NCBI RefSeq assembly: GCF_040645195.1
Contig: NZ_JBEYXW010000016.1
Span: 62,001-126,000 of the forward strand
DNA: 64,000 nt
Source of the DNA: Prauserella_A sp040645195
GTDB lineage: Bacteria > Actinomycetota > Actinomycetes > Mycobacteriales > Pseudonocardiaceae
Reading direction: 5' to 3'
Position numbers and translations under genes: made by a program. The notes under the pieces were generated by a model. The model saw only the letters and a program-made list of their open reading frames with translations. It was not told the origin of the DNA and did no database searches. Positions 1 through 7,848 of this stretch are shown here, one piece after another; the first letter of the stretch is position 1, and each line of letters begins with the position of its first letter.

Positions 1-606
1 AAGCCACGCAAGGGTCACGTCCTCGTCCATGGAGAGGACGTCTTCGCGGCCGGTAAGCGGCGTCGTGCCGTCATTCGACGACAGGTCCAGTACATTCCTC
101 AGGACCCGTTCTCCTCTCTGAGCCCACGCCGGAACATCGGACAGACTCTCGCCGAGGCGCTCGACCCGAGAAGGGCAAGACCATCGGACCATGAGCAACG
201 GATCACCGAGGTGCTCGAGCAGGTCCGCCTCGGTGCGGACGCGATGGCCAAATACCCGCACCAGTTCTCCGGCGGGCAGAGACAGCGCATCGCGATCGCC
301 CGCGCCCTGATCCTCCAACCGCGGTTGATCATCGCCGACGAGATCACCTCAGCGCTGGATGTCTCGGTCCAAGCGGAGATCCTGACGTTGCTGCGATCGC
401 TGGAAAGCACCATCGACGCGTCGATGCTGTTCATCTCCCACAACCTGGCGGTCGTCCAGGCGCTGTGCGAGTACGTTGTCGTGATGTGCCAGGGCGTCGT
501 CGTCGAACACGGCAGGGTGGACGACGTGTACCGCAACCCGCAGCATGGCTACACCCGCCGGCTGCTCGCCTCCGTGCCCGGTTCGGAGGGCTTCAGCCTT
601 GACTGA
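1..606 (+). CDS. Oligopeptide/dipeptide ABC transporter ATP-binding protein, C-terminal part (5' end outside window)
   Basis: The reading frame is open from base 1, so the N-terminus with the Walker A motif lies outside the window. Visible in order are a Q-loop (QYIPQDPFSSLSPR), the ABC signature FSGGQRQR, Walker B LIIADEITSALD and the switch histidine in SHNLAVV. The QDP..SLNP/SPR-type Q-loop and the HGRVDDVYRNPQHGYTRRLLASVP tail belong to the DppF/OppF family, which powers uptake of peptides or related solutes at the inner membrane. The stop codon lies inside the next gene, which starts at TTG 599. Translational coupling suggests transporter and peptidase form one operon. Substrate unknown. 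Confidence 0.9.
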   Translation, partial: KPRKGHVLVHGEDVFAAGKRRRAVIRRQVQYIPQDPFSSLSPRRNIGQTLAEALDPRRARPSDHEQRITEVLEQVRLGADAMAKYPHQFSGGQRQRIAIARALILQPRLIIADEITSALDVSVQAEILTLLRSLESTIDASMLFISHNLAVVQALCEYVVVMCQGVVVEHGRVDDVYRNPQHGYTRRLLASVPGSEGFSLD

Positions 607-1588
607 CACCGCGATGCCCCATCGGGGCGTGACGATCGACGGCTGCAATCCGAGCAACTGGGATTCGCCGGATGTCTTCGACCACCTGCGCCGGGGCGGC
701 GTGACAGCCACCAATGCGACGATCGCCATCTGGGAGGGGTTTGCCGAGACTGTCGACGAGACCGCGAAATGGCACCGACGGTTCCGGGAAGACGTGGAAA
801 AGCTCGTGCACATTCGCTTCGCTGACGACATCCACGCGGCTCACCGGCAGAACAAGGCCGGAATCATCCTTGGTTGGCAGAACATCTCTCCCATCGGCAA
901 CGACCTTGAACGCCTCGAAGCATTCCACGTCCTCGGCGTCCGAATCGTACAGCTTGCGTACAACATCAGGAACCTCGTCGCGAATGGGTGCTATGAGCCG
1001 AACGATGACGGCCTGAGCCTCTTCGGCGTGAAAGCGGTCAGGAAACTCAACGAGCTCGGGATTCTCATCGACCTCTCGCATGTCGGCGACCAGAGCAGCC
1101 TGCATGCCATCGAGGTATCAGACCAGCCGGTGGCGTTCACGCATACGAATCTCCGCGATTTCTTCGACAGCCCTCGTAACAAACCGGCCGATCTGATCCG
1201 TGCTCTTGTCTCGCAGGGCGGCGTCGTCGGCGCGAACGCTTTTCCACAGTTCCTGCCGAGCAGATTCGACGCTGACATCGGGGAGTACCTGGACGGTGTG
1301 GAGCGCCTCATCGAAGTCGCCGGAATCGACCACGTCGGCATCGCCTCCGACTTCTGCGAGGGTCGCGACTGGGATTTCTGGCCGTATCTGGGCCGGCTGC
1401 ACGGCACCACCCCTCACTTCGAGATCAACGTACCCGCGCCGAACCCGGTCATCAAAGGATTTGAAGGAAGCTTCGACATGCCGAATGTCGCAAACGGGCT
1501 CCTCGACCGCGGTTACCGCGACGACGAGGTTGCCAAGATCATGGGCGGGAACTGGCTACGCCTTTACCACACGGTCTGGGGCGCCTGA
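599..1588 (+). CDS. M19 (renal/membrane dipeptidase) family protein
   Basis: About 329 residues with M19 family features: ILIDLSHVGDQS, FTHTN, the RNKPADLIRALVSQGGVVG segment and DHVGIASDFCEG near the C-terminus. I place the start at TTG 599 because GGAGGG at 585-590 sits 8 nt upstream; ATG 614 is the alternative and lacks a ribosome site. The N-terminal HxD zinc motif of classical dipeptidases (DGHND) is replaced by DGCNPSNW, so one metal site may be altered. From memory, a known subgroup has this substitution. It sits between a peptide-type ABC ATPase and an amidohydrolase, fitting hydrolysis of an imported dipeptide-like or N-acylated compound. Confidence 0.85.
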   Translation: MTDTAMPHRGVTIDGCNPSNWDSPDVFDHLRRGGVTATNATIAIWEGFAETVDETAKWHRRFREDVEKLVHIRFADDIHAAHRQNKAGIILGWQNISPIGNDLERLEAFHVLGVRIVQLAYNIRNLVANGCYEPNDDGLSLFGVKAVRKLNELGILIDLSHVGDQSSLHAIEVSDQPVAFTHTNLRDFFDSPRNKPADLIRALVSQGGVVGANAFPQFLPSRFDADIGEYLDGVERLIEVAGIDHVGIASDFCEGRDWDFWPYLGRLHGTTPHFEINVPAPNPVIKGFEGSFDMPNVANGLLDRGYRDDEVAKIMGGNWLRLYHTVWGA

Positions 1589-1609
1589 CGACAATGCGAA
1601 AGGAGCACG

Positions 1610-3193
1610 GTGGTCAGCGAGTTGTTCGTCAATGCCAAGGTGTTCACCGGTCGCGGTGAGACGGACTTCGCGTCCGCGTTCCGCATCACGGACGGGTCCT
1701 TCAGCTGGGTAGGTGACCAGTCGCGGGTACGCGACGAGCCGGCTGTCGACCTGGCTGGACGGACCGTGCTCCCCGGTTTGCTCGACGTGCACACGCATCC
1801 AGCGGCGCTGGCCACCCTCATGGATGCCGTGGATTGCCTGCCACCGAAGGTCACGTCACTGGCTCAGTTGCTCGATCAACTCCGCGCCCACCGCAACGTC
1901 GGCGCCGGTGTTGACCAATGGATTGTCGGCAGGGGTTACGACGACGCGCGGTTCCCTGAGCGCCGCCCACCCACCGCGCGTGACCTCGACCAGGTGTCCA
2001 CCAGGCAACCCGTCATCGTCAAGCGCTGTGATGGTCACACCGCGGTGTGCAACACCAGAGCATTGGAACTGGCAGGTATCACCTCGGCCACGCCTGACCC
2101 GGCCGGCGGGCGCTTCGAACGGGACGAACAGGGCTTTCCGAACGGGATTCTTACCGAACTGGCTGCCGTGCGGGCGGTCGAAGGGTTGCTCCCGACTCTC
2201 GGTCGCGACGAGCTGGCTGACCGGCTCGCCGGCCTCAACGAGCGCTTCCTGTCCCGCGGTATCGTGGGCCTCTGCGATCTGCGCGCATCGACGCTGCCTG
2301 ATCCACTGTGGACGTTTCGCGCCGCGCGACAGCGTGGCCTACGGCCGCGATGCACGCTGTACCTGGAATGGGAGCCCGACCGGCCACCGGCCGAACTGTC
2401 CGATGCGGACAGATCCGGCCAGGTGCGAATCGGTGGTCTCAAGCTCTTCATGGACGGCGCGTACTCCAATCGCACGGCATGGGTGAACGATCCCTATCCA
2501 GACTCGTGTGAGCACGGCATCCGGACCCTGTCCGACGCGCAGGCACGCGCGGCCGTCGACTGGGCACGGCGCAACCAGGTTCAGGTTGCGGTGCACGCGA
2601 TGGGAGACAGGGCACTGGAGCACGTCGTCGAGTTGTTCGGCGCGGACGAGCCGTGGCTGGCCGATCGGCCAGCCATCCGCCTTGAACACGCGACACTGGT
2701 GTCAGCCGAGCTCATCGAGCGAGTCAACAGCGCGAGGATGTCCTTCGGCATCGCAACACACACGATCTTCCTGTACGCCGAGTACGACAGCTACCGCGCC
2801 AATCTCAGCGCCGAGCAGGCACGGATCGCCTACCCCATCCACTCGCTGTACCACAGTGTGAGGCCGCTCGCGCTCGCTTCCGACTGCCCTGCCACCGCGT
2901 GGAGCGACGCCGACAACGTGTTCGTCTCGGTCAAGGCCGCGGTGCTGCGCCGGGCACACAATGGCGCCGACATCGGGCAGGCCGAGGCGATCACGGTGCC
3001 ACAAGCCCTGTCGCTCTACACGGGACGGGCGCGTCAGATCGCCCCACTCGGCCAGGTCGGGTTGATCGCACCAGGCTACGACGGCAGTTTCGTTGTCCTG
3101 GATCGTGACGTTTTCACCATCGCGCACGAGGACATCGATCGGGTGCAGGTCGATGAGACGTGGATCGGCGGATCCCAGGTGTACTCACGCTGA
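1610..3193 (+). CDS. YtcJ-like amidohydrolase family protein
   Basis: A 527-residue metal-dependent amidohydrolase. The start is GTG 1610, preceded by AAGGAG at 1599-1604. Motifs in order: LPGLLDVHTHP (HxH metal ligands, near residue 55), GLKLFMDGAYSNRTAW, VAVHAMGDRA, RLEHATLV and ASDCPA (late Asp region), ending in a beta-sandwich strand (DGSFVVLDRDVF). Length and motif set match the YtcJ/exoenzyme-regulatory group of the amidohydrolase superfamily, often annotated as N-substituted formamide deformylase. It follows the M19 gene by 21 bp and is probably co-transcribed. It likely cleaves an amide or ester bond of a compound brought in by the upstream ABC transporter; the substrate cannot be read from sequence. 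Confidence 0.85.
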   Translation: MVSELFVNAKVFTGRGETDFASAFRITDGSFSWVGDQSRVRDEPAVDLAGRTVLPGLLDVHTHPAALATLMDAVDCLPPKVTSLAQLLDQLRAHRNVGAGVDQWIVGRGYDDARFPERRPPTARDLDQVSTRQPVIVKRCDGHTAVCNTRALELAGITSATPDPAGGRFERDEQGFPNGILTELAAVRAVEGLLPTLGRDELADRLAGLNERFLSRGIVGLCDLRASTLPDPLWTFRAARQRGLRPRCTLYLEWEPDRPPAELSDADRSGQVRIGGLKLFMDGAYSNRTAWVNDPYPDSCEHGIRTLSDAQARAAVDWARRNQVQVAVHAMGDRALEHVVELFGADEPWLADRPAIRLEHATLVSAELIERVNSARMSFGIATHTIFLYAEYDSYRANLSAEQARIAYPIHSLYHSVRPLALASDCPATAWSDADNVFVSVKAAVLRRAHNGADIGQAEAITVPQALSLYTGRARQIAPLGQVGLIAPGYDGSFVVLDRDVFTIAHEDIDRVQVDETWIGGSQVYSR

Positions 3194-3246
3194 CTCGCCC
3201 TCGGCATTGCGGTTTGGCTCCTCGCGGGTCTCGGTTGCAGAAGCGA

Positions 3247-4527
3247 TCATGATGCCAGCGCCACGGGATCTGGTGGGGTGGTGTCCCAGGGGTTTGGCCA
3301 GGTGTGGAGGGTGTTGCGGCGGGGTTGTTGTTCGGGGTCGATGTGGGCTGGGGGGATGTACCAGGGGATTCCGTTGATCATGCGGATTTCCCAGTCGCTG
3401 TGGTGCACCACCCGGTGGTTATGCTGGCAGACCAGGGTGAGATTGTCCAAAGTGGTCGGTCCGCCGTTGCTCCACTCCACGATGTGGTGGGCCTGCGACC
3501 ACTTGGCCTTACGGTCGCAGCCCGGAAAACTACAGCCGCGATCCCGGTGGATCAGGGCCCGCCGGAGGCTTCGGGGAACCGTGCGGGTTGTCCGCCCGAC
3601 GTCAAGGACCTCGCTGGCGGTACCGAACACCATGGGGGCGGCTTTCGCGTCGCAGGCCATCCGCCGGATCTGCCCGGCCGACATCGAGAGGTGACCATCC
3701 ACGAGGCCCTGGCCGATCCCGGTGGTGAGCTGGTCCAGGGTGGCCGACACGAGCAGCGTGACCGGTTCCCCCGCTTCGGTGGGGGTGTCCGGGCAGCGGG
3801 CCGCCAGCGCCAGGATGTCGGCGAACGCGTCGCCGTAGCGTTCGTCCCGGCTGCGGAGGTCCGGGCCATCATCGCTGGCGCGGGGTGCGGTCAGCGGCGA
3901 CAAGAGATTGCTGAGGAGCGCCCCGGCTTCCTTATCGAGCCCGAACGTTCCGGTGACGCCGTCGGCGGTCTCGTGGAAGTCCAGCCACCGTTTCGGCCGT
4001 ATCAGGGTGTCATCTTCGGGTTCGGCGCCATCAGGGTCCAATCGGTCCCGGATCTCCCGACCCAGCCTGGTGATGATCCGAGGCTCGCTCACGATTGCGG
4101 CCTCGCAGAGGATCTTCTCCGCCACTGCCCGGTCGTCGTCGGTAGCGTCAAGAGGTAACTGGCGGATCGCCTTATGGATCGCATCCACGTGCTCCGGCCC
4201 GATTGCGCCGTTCCGCAGGGTGTCCGCGGTCATGGCCAGTTCCGCCGCGACCGGCGCACCCGACGTGGTGACCGAAGGCAACAACGCGCGGGCGTGGGCG
4301 ACCATGCGCCGCGCATCAATCGGGTTGAGGTTGAACATCTCCCGTATCAACGCCCCGACACCGGAACAGTTCAGTTCGGCAGGCAGCCCACGCGCCTCGA
4401 TCTCCGCGATGAACGCCAACTCCCGGGCATAGCTCTCCCGACGACCCTGCTCCAACCCCCGCAGGCCGTCAACAAGTTCCTTATCCCCCAACGACATCGG
4501 GGAGATCACGCTCTCACACACAAACAC
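3247..4527 (-). CDS. DUF222 / HNH endonuclease domain protein (13E12 repeat family)
   Basis: About 426 residues. The N-terminal two thirds is the helical DUF222 region (CSGVGALIREMFNLNPIDARRMV). The C-terminus is an HNH nuclease module with HRDRGCSFPGCDR, AHHIVEWSNGGPT and NLTLVCQHNHRVVH. These proteins occur in many copies in mycobacteria and relatives as the 13E12 repeat family; their role is unsettled. The start could be GTG 4527 or the inner ATG 4497; no clear ribosome site separates them. The gene is intact, unlike its relative at 39295-40465, and a perfect SOS box lies 15 bp upstream of GTG 4527. It converges with the amidohydrolase gene. Confidence 0.88.
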   Translation of the reverse strand: MFVCESVISPMSLGDKELVDGLRGLEQGRRESYARELAFIAEIEARGLPAELNCSGVGALIREMFNLNPIDARRMVAHARALLPSVTTSGAPVAAELAMTADTLRNGAIGPEHVDAIHKAIRQLPLDATDDDRAVAEKILCEAAIVSEPRIITRLGREIRDRLDPDGAEPEDDTLIRPKRWLDFHETADGVTGTFGLDKEAGALLSNLLSPLTAPRASDDGPDLRSRDERYGDAFADILALAARCPDTPTEAGEPVTLLVSATLDQLTTGIGQGLVDGHLSMSAGQIRRMACDAKAAPMVFGTASEVLDVGRTTRTVPRSLRRALIHRDRGCSFPGCDRKAKWSQAHHIVEWSNGGPTTLDNLTLVCQHNHRVVHHSDWEIRMINGIPWYIPPAHIDPEQQPRRNTLHTWPNPWDTTPPDPVALAS

Positions 4528-4542
4528 AGCCTACCACAAGAC

Positions 4543-4558
4543 TCGAACATGTGTTCGA
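4543..4558. promoter_or_regulatory. LexA/SOS box upstream of DUF222-HNH gene
   Basis: TCGAACATGTGTTCGA is a perfect 16-bp palindrome matching the actinobacterial/Bacillus-type LexA consensus TCGAAC-N4-GTTCGA. It ends 15 bp from the GTG 4527 start of the minus-strand DUF222/HNH gene. LexA control of 13E12-family genes has been reported in Mycobacterium tuberculosis, so DNA-damage induction is expected here. Confidence 0.8.
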
Positions 4559-4798
4559 TATATTGGGTAAGTGTCGGGCTCTTGTGGCGGACGCGGGCTT
4601 TAACGTCGCGCCCGCCCGAGGAAACCGTGGACCTGCTTGACATCGGCGCCGAAACCACCCCGTATTACGGCGTCGCCCGTGTGTGTACTTCTCGATCCGA
4701 TGTGGACGGTGTGCGCGACGGCGTTCCGTGACCTATCGTTGCGCATGGGTCATGCGGTCGGCCGAGGGGGTCTCAGCCGTCGTGATCGACCGTGATTG

Positions 4799-4822
4799 GC
4801 CTCCCGGGGAGGCTTGCAAGCC
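4799..4822. terminator. Overlapping GC-rich palindromes downstream of tetR-type gene
   Basis: GCCTCCCGGGGAGGC (4799-4813) is a perfect 7-bp dyad that overlaps the perfect palindrome GGCTTGCAAGCC (4811-4822). They lie about 70 bp past the stop codon of the minus-strand TetR gene and could form a terminator without a T-tract. The rest of the gene-free stretch 4559-4889 shows nothing else I can support. Confidence 0.4.
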
Positions 4823-4889
4823 GACAAGCCCGCGAAGTCCTCGTGGCCTTCGTGCTTAGCTCTGGCGTCCACTGTGTAGATGGGCGCCG

Positions 4890-5540
4890 TCACGCCCGAG
4901 GGGTGATCGGTGCGTGCCACAGGCCGACGATCGCATCGACCAGGCCCGTCGCCGCCTCGTGCCAGCTAGCCCTGGGGGTGGGGGAGCCGTCGGCGAGGGC
5001 GCGCTCGCGCTCGGCGACCATGTGCACCATGAGCTGACGCGCCATGTCGCCACGTTCCCTGCGCACCTCGACCGGAATGTCGGGAAGGCACCGGTTGAGC
5101 CCGTCAATGGTTTTTACCAATGCGGGCGAGGTGAGGAACTGCTCCGACATGATCTCGCGTAGCGAGGGGTCGGTCATCAGCTGCGCGCCGAACCGGCCGA
5201 ACCAGGTCGGGTTGCCCAACTCGGCCAGGTGCTCAGGAGCAGGGCGCACCAGACAGGCCACCCAGTCCCGCGGGTCGGTGGACTCGCCGGCCTCCGCGAC
5301 CAGTCGCGCACGGATCCGCTCGATTTCGACGGTGTGCTTGCGAACGATTGCGCGCAGCAGGTCGGTTTTGGTGCCGAAGTGGTAGTTCACCGCGGCGTTG
5401 TTGCCTTGCCCTGCCGCTTCGCTGATCTGGCGGTTGGATACCGCGAAGACACCGTGCTCGGCGAACAACCGCTCCGCCGTCGCGAGGATTGCCTCTCGCG
5501 TGGCGCTGACGCGATCGGCCCGCGTGGTTCCGCCCCTCAC
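4890..5540 (-). CDS. TetR/AcrR family transcriptional regulator
   Basis: About 216 residues. The N-terminal helix-turn-helix is clear: TREAILATAERLFAEHG followed by SNRQISEAAGQ and NYHFGTKTDLLRAIV. The C-terminal ligand-binding part (WFGRFGAQLM, MARQLMVHMVAERE) is not specific. An ATG exists at 5546, but AGGAGG abuts it directly, so the GTG at 5540 with 6 nt spacing is the better start. Divergent from an MFS efflux gene 122 bp away, with a long palindrome between them. The arrangement is classic for a repressor controlling itself and an exporter. Confidence 0.9.
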   Translation of the reverse strand: MRGGTTRADRVSATREAILATAERLFAEHGVFAVSNRQISEAAGQGNNAAVNYHFGTKTDLLRAIVRKHTVEIERIRARLVAEAGESTDPRDWVACLVRPAPEHLAELGNPTWFGRFGAQLMTDPSLREIMSEQFLTSPALVKTIDGLNRCLPDIPVEVRRERGDMARQLMVHMVAERERALADGSPTPRASWHEAATGLVDAIVGLWHAPITPRA

Positions 5541-5600
5541 GTCCATCCTCCTGCGAGTTGGTCTTGGGTACCTGGCCAGTTAACCGAGGGCTGCTAGGCT

Positions 5601-5620
5601 AAGTCAAGCGCTTGATTTAA
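5601..5620. promoter_or_regulatory. Predicted TetR operator between regulator and MFS gene
   Basis: TAAGTCAAGCGCTTGATTTA is a 20-bp inverted repeat with one mismatched pair around the perfect 12-bp core TCAAGCGCTTGA. It lies centrally in the divergent intergenic region, 42 bp before the MFS start. Position and symmetry fit a TetR-dimer operator; binding is inferred. Confidence 0.65.
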
Positions 5621-5662
5621 ATTCCCACGACGTACGTCGCATCCAAAGACGGAGACTCACTC

Positions 5663-7105
5663 ATGACCTATGCCCCTGCCCGGGAACGGCCGAACGCCAT
5701 CGTGGCGGTGCTGGCCCTCGCCGGGATCGTGGTCTCGCTCATGCAGACCCTGGTGATCCCGCTGGTCCCGAAGCTTCCCGAGCTGCTCGGCGCGTCCGCC
5801 TCCGACACCACCTGGGCCATCACCGCGACCCTGCTCGCCGCCGCCGTCGCGACCCCGACCGTGGGCCGGCTTGGCGACATGTACGGCAAGCGGCGGATGT
5901 TGCTGTTCAGCCTGGGGATGCTGGTGATCGGGTCGGCCGTCGCCGCGGTGTCGAGCAGCTTGGCGCCGATGGTGGTGGGGCGGGCGTTGCAGGGGCTGGC
6001 CGCTGGTGTGATCCCGCTGGGGATCAGCATCATGCGTGATGAGCTGCCGAGCGAGCGGCTGGGGTCGGCGACGGCGCTGATGAGCGCGTCGCTGGGCGTG
6101 GGTGGCGCGCTGGGCCTGCCTGCCGCGGCGTTCCTGGCGGAACGGGCGGACTGGCATCTGTTGTTCTGGGCGTCGGCCGGCCTGGGCGCCGTCGCCGCGG
6201 TGCTCGTGCTCACGATCGTGCCCGAGTCGGCCGTGCGCACGGGCGGCCGCTTCGACCTGCCTGGCGCGGTGGGGCTGTCGGTCGCGCTGCTATGTCTGCT
6301 GCTGGCGATCTCCAAGGGCGCGGACTGGGGCTGGGGCAGCGCTCTGACCATGGGCTTGTTCGGTGCCGCGGCCGTGGTGTTGCTGCTGTGGGGCTGGTGG
6401 GAGCTGCGTACCCGCCAGCCGCTGGTCGACCTGCGCACCACCGCGCGTCGCCAGGTGCTGCTCACCAACCTCGCCTCGGTCGTGTTCGGGTTCGCGATGT
6501 TCGCGATGTCGCTGGTGCTTCCCCAACTGCTGCAGCTGCCGGAGGCCACCGGCTACGGCCTGGGGCAGTCGATGCTCGCCGTTGGCCTGGTGATGGCGCC
6601 CAACGGCCTGGTGATGATGGCGATGGCGCCGGTGTCCGCACGGATCTCCCAGGCACGGGGGCCCAAGGTGACGTTGATGCTGGGCGCGGCCGTGGTCGCG
6701 ACCGGCTACGGCCTGAGCATCGTGCTCATGTCGCAGATCTGGGAGCTCGTGCTGGTCTCCAGCATCATCGGCGCCGGTATCGGCCTCGCCTACGGCGCCA
6801 TGCCCGCGTTGGTGATGGCGGCTGTGCCCGTGTCCGAGACCGCCGCGGCCAACAGCCTCAACACCCTGATGCGCTCCATCGGCACCTCGATCTCCAGCGC
6901 GGTCGCGGGAGTGGTACTCGCCCACATGACCCTGTCGCTGGGCTCCGCCACCGTGCCCACGCAGGACGGCTTCCGCGTGGTGCTGGCGGTCGCCGCGGCA
7001 GCCGCGCTCGTGGCACTGGGTGTCGCGTCCTTCCTCCCCGGTCGCCGTCCCTCACCGGTTCGCACGGCAGCGCAACCGGTCGCGACCGCCGCGCAGGGAA
7101 CCTAG
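5663..7105 (+). CDS. MFS drug-efflux transporter (DHA2-like)
   Basis: 480 residues, almost entirely hydrophobic, with many predicted membrane segments (12-14). The loop motif GRLGDMYGKRRM after the second segment is the MFS A motif, and GRALQGLAAGVIPLGISIMRDELP with ASLGVGGALGLP resembles motif C of drug/proton antiporters. ATG 5663 is preceded by GGAG at 5650-5653. The protein probably expels a small toxic molecule from the cytoplasm using the proton gradient. Pairing with the divergent TetR gene suggests induction by the exported ligand. Substrate unknown. Confidence 0.9.
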   Translation: MTYAPARERPNAIVAVLALAGIVVSLMQTLVIPLVPKLPELLGASASDTTWAITATLLAAAVATPTVGRLGDMYGKRRMLLFSLGMLVIGSAVAAVSSSLAPMVVGRALQGLAAGVIPLGISIMRDELPSERLGSATALMSASLGVGGALGLPAAAFLAERADWHLLFWASAGLGAVAAVLVLTIVPESAVRTGGRFDLPGAVGLSVALLCLLLAISKGADWGWGSALTMGLFGAAAVVLLLWGWWELRTRQPLVDLRTTARRQVLLTNLASVVFGFAMFAMSLVLPQLLQLPEATGYGLGQSMLAVGLVMAPNGLVMMAMAPVSARISQARGPKVTLMLGAAVVATGYGLSIVLMSQIWELVLVSSIIGAGIGLAYGAMPALVMAAVPVSETAAANSLNTLMRSIGTSISSAVAGVVLAHMTLSLGSATVPTQDGFRVVLAVAAAAALVALGVASFLPGRRPSPVRTAAQPVATAAQGT

Positions 7106-7113
7106 AGCCCGGG

Positions 7114-7525
7114 TCACACACCGCCCAGCTGGAACGTGTCGCCGGTCTTGTCGATCCACTCCTGCAGCCGTTTGTGCAGATTGGAACGGACGGCGTGGAA
7201 GGCAGGGTTGTGGGCGAGGTTGGCGAGTTCGTACGGGTCGTCGTCGAGGTTGAACGGCAGCCAAGGCTGCCCTTCCAGGCACACGTACTTCCAGTTGTCC
7301 CTGGTGACAATGCCCCGCCGGCCGCGGTCGACGCTCTCCGGGTGTCCTGTCGGTACCGGCAGGCTCAGGTAGGCGTCCTCCGGTGGGCCGTCCCAGACCG
7401 GCGGGCGCATCCCGGGTGTGGTGACCAGCCTGCTGTAGTCGGTGCCTTCCATCTCCTCCGGCACCGGGATGCCGCACAGGCCCAGGGTCGTCGGCGTGAT
7501 GTCCACGTGGGTTCGATTGGTCACC
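7114..7525 (-). pseudogene. Sulfatase, C-terminal remnant
   Basis: The minus strand encodes about 135 residues typical of a sulfatase C-terminus: THVDITPTTLGLCGIPVPEEMEG, then ITRDNWKYV-like VTRDNWKYVCLEGQPW and LDDDPYELANLAHNP. The catalytic core with CxPxR, which carries the formylglycine residue, is missing. The frame stays open to 7734, but residues before THVD are only the antisense of an oxidoreductase remnant. This is a truncated gene. An intact formylglycine-generating enzyme lies 320 bp away, so a sulfatase/FGE pair has probably been broken here. Confidence 0.8.
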
Positions 7526-7543
7526 CGCGTGACGGGCGGTACC

Positions 7544-7830
7544 GTGCGCGTTGGGCTCGTCGGCGCCGGCCCGTGGGCCGGGATCCTGCACGCTCCATTG
7601 TGGACAGCGCCTCCGGAGACCACATTGGCCGCCGCGTGGGCGCGTCGCGCCGGTGCGGCGCGTTCGTTCGCCGCCGAACACGGCACGGAGGCGGTCCCGT
7701 CCTTCGAGGAGTTGCTCGACGCCGTTGACGCCATGGCCTTCGCGGTGCCGCCCTCGGTGCAGTGGAGCCTGGCGAGCTAGGCGGCGCGGGCAGGCAAGCA
7801 CGTGATTCTCGAGAACCCATCGCGGATTCG
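7544..7830 (+). pseudogene. Gfo/Idh/MocA oxidoreductase, N-terminal remnant
   Basis: From GTG 7544 the plus strand encodes VRVGLVGAGPWAGILHAP (Rossmann GxGxxG-like) and SFEELLDAVDAMAFAVPPSVQ, a typical Gfo/Idh/MocA N-terminus. A TAG at 7778 interrupts the frame, yet the same frame continues with AARAGKHVILENPS, the expected next family motif. Homology stops near 7830, just before the FGE gene. An in-frame stop and missing C-terminus mark it as dead. It faces the sulfatase remnant, and the two truncations meet near 7530. Confidence 0.75.
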
Positions 7831-7848
7831 CTCGACGGGGCATCCGGC

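Noticed and set aside
4174..4731. Plus-strand frame extending into the gap beside the SOS box
   Set aside because: Most of it is antisense to the DUF222/HNH gene, and the remainder has no ribosome site or recognisable motif.
7526..7734. N-terminal extension of the sulfatase frame
   Set aside because: These codons are the antisense of the Gfo/Idh remnant and show no sulfatase motif.
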